Shown one piece after another: positions 60,915 through 64,000 of a DNA stretch of 64,000 bases (position 1 is its first letter; every line of letters starts with the position of its first letter). The DNA is from Cherax quadricarinatus (taxonomy: Eukaryota; Arthropoda; Malacostraca; Decapoda; Parastacidae), in assembly GCF_038502225.1 (NCBI RefSeq), contig NW_027195227.1, positions 124,001 through 188,000 on the forward strand. The letters run 5' to 3'. The position numbers and the translations under genes were made by a program. The notes under the pieces were generated by a model. The model saw only the letters and a list, made by a program, of their open reading frames with translations, searched no databases and was not told where the DNA came from.

Positions 60915-63900
60915 GTGGAACCACAGTCGATGGCCTCCACTCCAAACCAACAGATACAGATACTAATGCCGAAAAAAAAATCCCCCCCCAGTACCAACAA
61001 TACCACCAGTCCGATAACATTCTTCTTTGCAAATATACAGGGTCTAAAGCCAGCAACAAACAACAAAATACCTTTCATCAATGGACTGCTTGCAGAGGCA
61101 AAGGCAATGTTCGCGGCTTTCACTGAGACCCACATAAAGGATCACTTGGACAACGAAATATGGATCCCAGGTTACAACCTATACAGATGTGACAGAGTGA
61201 ACAGGCAAAAGGGGGGGGTTGGCCTGTACATTGCAGAGTCACTTGTTTGCACAGAACTGCTTAATGCCTCAAATGATGTAGTGGAAGTTTTAGCAGTAAA
61301 GGTCGAGAACCAAACCCTAGTCATTGTGGTAGTCTACAAGCCTCCGGATGCAACATCCCAGCAATTCCAGAAACAGCTATTAAAAATTGACCACTGTCTG
61401 GAAAATCTTCCAGCTTCTGCACCCAACATCTTGCTCCTGGAGGATTTCAACTTAAGGCACCTAAAATGGAGGAATATAGCAAATAATATTGTTGCAGTAA
61501 TAACACCAGGAGGCAGCTCTGATGAAAACTCACACTCACACGAGCTTTTAAATCTCTGCACAAAATTCAATTTAAACCAGCAAATAATAGAGCCTACTAG
61601 ACTGGAGAATACACTAGACCTCATCTTCACTAACAATGATGATCTGATAAGAAATGTCACCATATCAAAAACAATATACTCAGATCACAACATAATTGAG
61701 GTTCAGACATGTATGCGTGGAGCCCCAGACCGACATAATGAGACTAGTCACGAGGGAGCATTCACCAAATTCAACTTCAATAACAAAAACATAAAGTGGG
61801 ACCAAGTAAACCAAGTCCTAACCGATATAAGCTGGGAAGATATACTAAGCAACACAGACCCCAACTTATGCCTAGAACAGATTAACTCGGTGGCACTCGA
61901 TGTATGCACAAGGCTTATTCCTCTAAGAAAAAGGAGGAGTAGATGTAAAATAGAAAGAGACAGGCGCTCCCTTTACAGGCGACGGAAAAGAATAACAGAG
62001 CGGCTAAAAGAGGTCAATATATCTGAAATGCGTAGGGAGACACTGGTCAGAGAAATAGCAAGCATCGAACTTAAGCTAAAAGAATCCTTTAGGAGTCAGG
62101 AATCGCGGGAAGAACTAAAAGCCATAAATGAAATCGAAAGAAACCCAAAGTATTTCTTCTCCTATGCCAAATCAAAGTCGAGAACAACGTCCAGTATTGG
62201 GCCCCTACTTAAACAAGATGGGTCCTACACAGATGACAGCAAGGAAAAGAGTGAGCTACTCAAGTCCCAATATGACTCAGTTTTTAGCAAGCCGCTAACC
62301 AGACTGAGAGTCGAAGATCAAAATGAATTTTTTATGAGAGAGCCCCAAAATTTGATTAACACAAGCCTATCCGATGTTATCCTGACGCCAAATGACTTCG
62401 AAAAGGCGATAAATGACATGCCCATGCACTCTGCCCCAGGGCCAGACTCATGGAACTCTGTGTTCATCAAGAACTGCAAGAAGCCCCTATCACGAGCCTT
62501 TTCCATCCTATGGAGAGGGAGCATGGACATGGGGGTCGTCCCACAGTTACTAAAAACAACAGACATAGCCCCACTCCACAAAGGGGGCAGTAAAGCAACA
62601 GCAAAGAACTACAGACCAATAGCACTAACATCCCATATCATAAAAATCTTTGAAAGGGTCCTAAGAAGCAAGATCACCACCCATCTAGAAACCCATCAGT
62701 TACACAACCCAGGGCAACATGGGTTTAGAACAGGTCGCTCCTGTCTGTCTCAACTATTGGATCACTACGACAAGGTCCTAAATGCACTAGAAGACAAAAA
62801 GAATGCAGATGTAATATATACAGACTTTGCAAAAGCCTTCGACAAGTGTGACCATGGCGTAATAGCGCACAAAATGCGTGCTAAAGGAATAACAGGAAAA
62901 GTCGGTCGATGGATCTATAATTTCCTCACTAACAGAACACAGAGAGTAGTCGTCAACAGAGTAAAGTCCGAGGCAGCTACGGTGAAAAGCTCTGTTCCAC
63001 AAGGCACAGTACTCGCTCCCATCTTGTTCCTCATCCTCATATCCGACATAGACAAGGATGTCAGCCACAGCACCGTGTCTTCCTTTGCAGATGACACCCG
63101 AATCTGCATGACAGTGTCTTCCATTGCAGACACTGCAAGGCTCCAGGCGGACATCAACTAAATCTTTCAGTGGGCTGCAGAAAACAATATGAAGTTCAAC
63201 GATGAGAAATTTCAATTACTCAGATATGGTAAACATGAGGAAATTAAATCTTCATCAGAGTACAAAACAAATTCTGGCCACAAAATAGAGTGAAACACCA
63301 ACGTCAAAGACCTGGGAGTGATCATGTCGGAGGATCTCACCTTCAAGGACCATAACATTGTATCAATCGCATCTGCTAGAAAAATGACAGGATGGATAAT
63401 GAGAACCTTCAAAACTAGGGAGGCCAAGCCCATGATGACACTCTTCACGTCACTTGTTCTATCTAGGCTGGAATATTGCTGCACACTAACAGCACCTTTC
63501 AAGGCAGGTGAAATTGCCGACCTAGAAAATGTACAGAGAACTTTCACGGCGCGCCTAACGGAGATAAAACACCTCAATTACTGGGAGCGCTTGAGGTTCC
63601 TAAACCTGTATTCCCTGGAACGCAGGAGGGAGAGATACATGATTATATACACCTGGAAAATCCTAGAGGGACTAGTACCGAACTTGCACACGAAAATCAC
63701 TCACTACGAAAGCAAAAGACTTGGCAGACGATGCAACATCCCCCCAATGAAAAGCAGGGGTGTCACTAGCACGTTAAGAGACCATACAATAAGTGTCAGG
63801 GGCCCGAGACTGTTCAACTGCCTCCCAGCACACATAAGGGGGATTACCAACAGACCCCTGGCAGTCTTCAAGCTGGCACTGGACAAGCACCTAAAGTCAG

Positions 63901-64000
63901 TTCCTGATCAGCCGGGCTGTGGCTCGTACGTTGGTTTGCGTGCAGCCAGCAGCAACAGCCTGGTTGATCAGGCTCTGATCCACCAGGAGGCCTGGTCACA
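60915..64000 (+). pseudogene. Family-2 LINE ORF2: EEP endonuclease + RT (two nonsense codons)
   Basis: EEP blocks: ITFFFANIQGLKP, FTETHIKDHL (catalytic E), ILLLEDFNLRHLKW (usually GDFN, here EDFN) and TIYSDHNIIEV. The RT follows with APGPDSWNSVFIKN, GQHGFRTGRSCLSQLLDHYD, VIYTDFAKAFDKCDH, SSVPQGTVLAPILF and SSFADDTRICM. The frame stops at TAA 63159-63161, where the minus-strand copy has CAA. It continues in the same frame to TGA 63291-63293, where the other copy has CGA. It is then open to the window end with VLSRLEYCC-type and LFNCLPAHIRG motifs. Both changes are C to T. Confidence 0.9.

Larger units (their letters stand above)
59907..64000 (+). mobile_element. LINE family 2, two ORFs, near full length (cut by right window edge)
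   Basis: ORF1 (zinc-finger protein) and ORF2 (EEP + RT) are arranged with a 67-bp gap. The 5' junction lies inside RLE-like copy C. The 3' end would be about 70-80 bp beyond the window, judging from the minus-strand copy. A PHD-like finger in ORF1 and the FADD-type RT fit the CR1/L2 group, which is an inference. Two nonsense changes, TAA 63159-63161 and TGA 63291-63293, interrupt ORF2. Confidence 0.9.

Overview
The window is eukaryotic and contains almost only repeats. Its best-supported origin is a decapod crustacean. That is an inference from recalled repeat families: a tRNA-like SINE, the '...ttgcaggggtcga...' LINE 3' end, and TA-, CA- and GATA-type microsatellites. No operon, rRNA gene or functional tRNA gene was seen. 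The one good host-gene candidate is a two-exon gustatory-receptor-like fragment (31430-32448, minus).

Layout. 1-3140: Ty3/gypsy pol remnant on the minus strand, cut by the left edge. 3141-5985: non-coding. 5986-7250: 16-bp array, a SINE palindrome, and a long purine tract. 8545-9480: 36-bp minisatellite. 9844-10480: fold-back element with a second hairpin inside. 11170-12480: a minus-strand SINE whose interior is expanded into about 19 copies of 57 bp. 12780-18013: 26-bp minisatellite split by a 1.6-kb cluster of 429-bp fold-back units. 19612-22868: 32-bp minisatellite. 23995-26790: LINE-1-type element ('family 1'; EEP endonuclease + RT), minus. 26801-27931: TA arrays with two copies of a 390-bp TIR element. 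27935-29995: LINE 'family 2', minus. 30663-31292: another fold-back element, followed by the receptor-like gene. 32542-32897: SINE palindrome with target-site duplications. 33110-33690: 17-bp array. 34397-39070: retroviral-type protease remnant and five nested family-1 fragments. 40384-43095, 52704-55569, 57782-59906 and 56276-57045 (inverted): four copies of a third non-LTR family whose C-terminus looks like a zinc knuckle plus a PD...D restriction-like endonuclease. 43490-46715: RTE-type LINE. 48385-50265 and 50430-52200: 20-bp and 34-bp arrays. 59907-64000: nearly complete two-ORF family-2 LINE, running off the right edge and inserted into the third-family copy.

The elements share a history rather than a pathway. 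LINEs supply the likely machinery, and SINEs and fold-back elements look like non-autonomous passengers. Insertions cluster at or seed microsatellites, and several insertion events can be ordered by nesting. The most interesting signal is a dispersed fold-back family defined by GACACATRTG-type ends, an internal GAAACGTTTCGCC core and a shared 3' tail. One copy (41401-41578) sits between perfect 13-bp target-site duplications inside a reverse-transcriptase sequence, which suggests retroposition of a hairpin RNA. Coordinates of degenerate repeats are good to about 10-30 bp, because they were read by eye.
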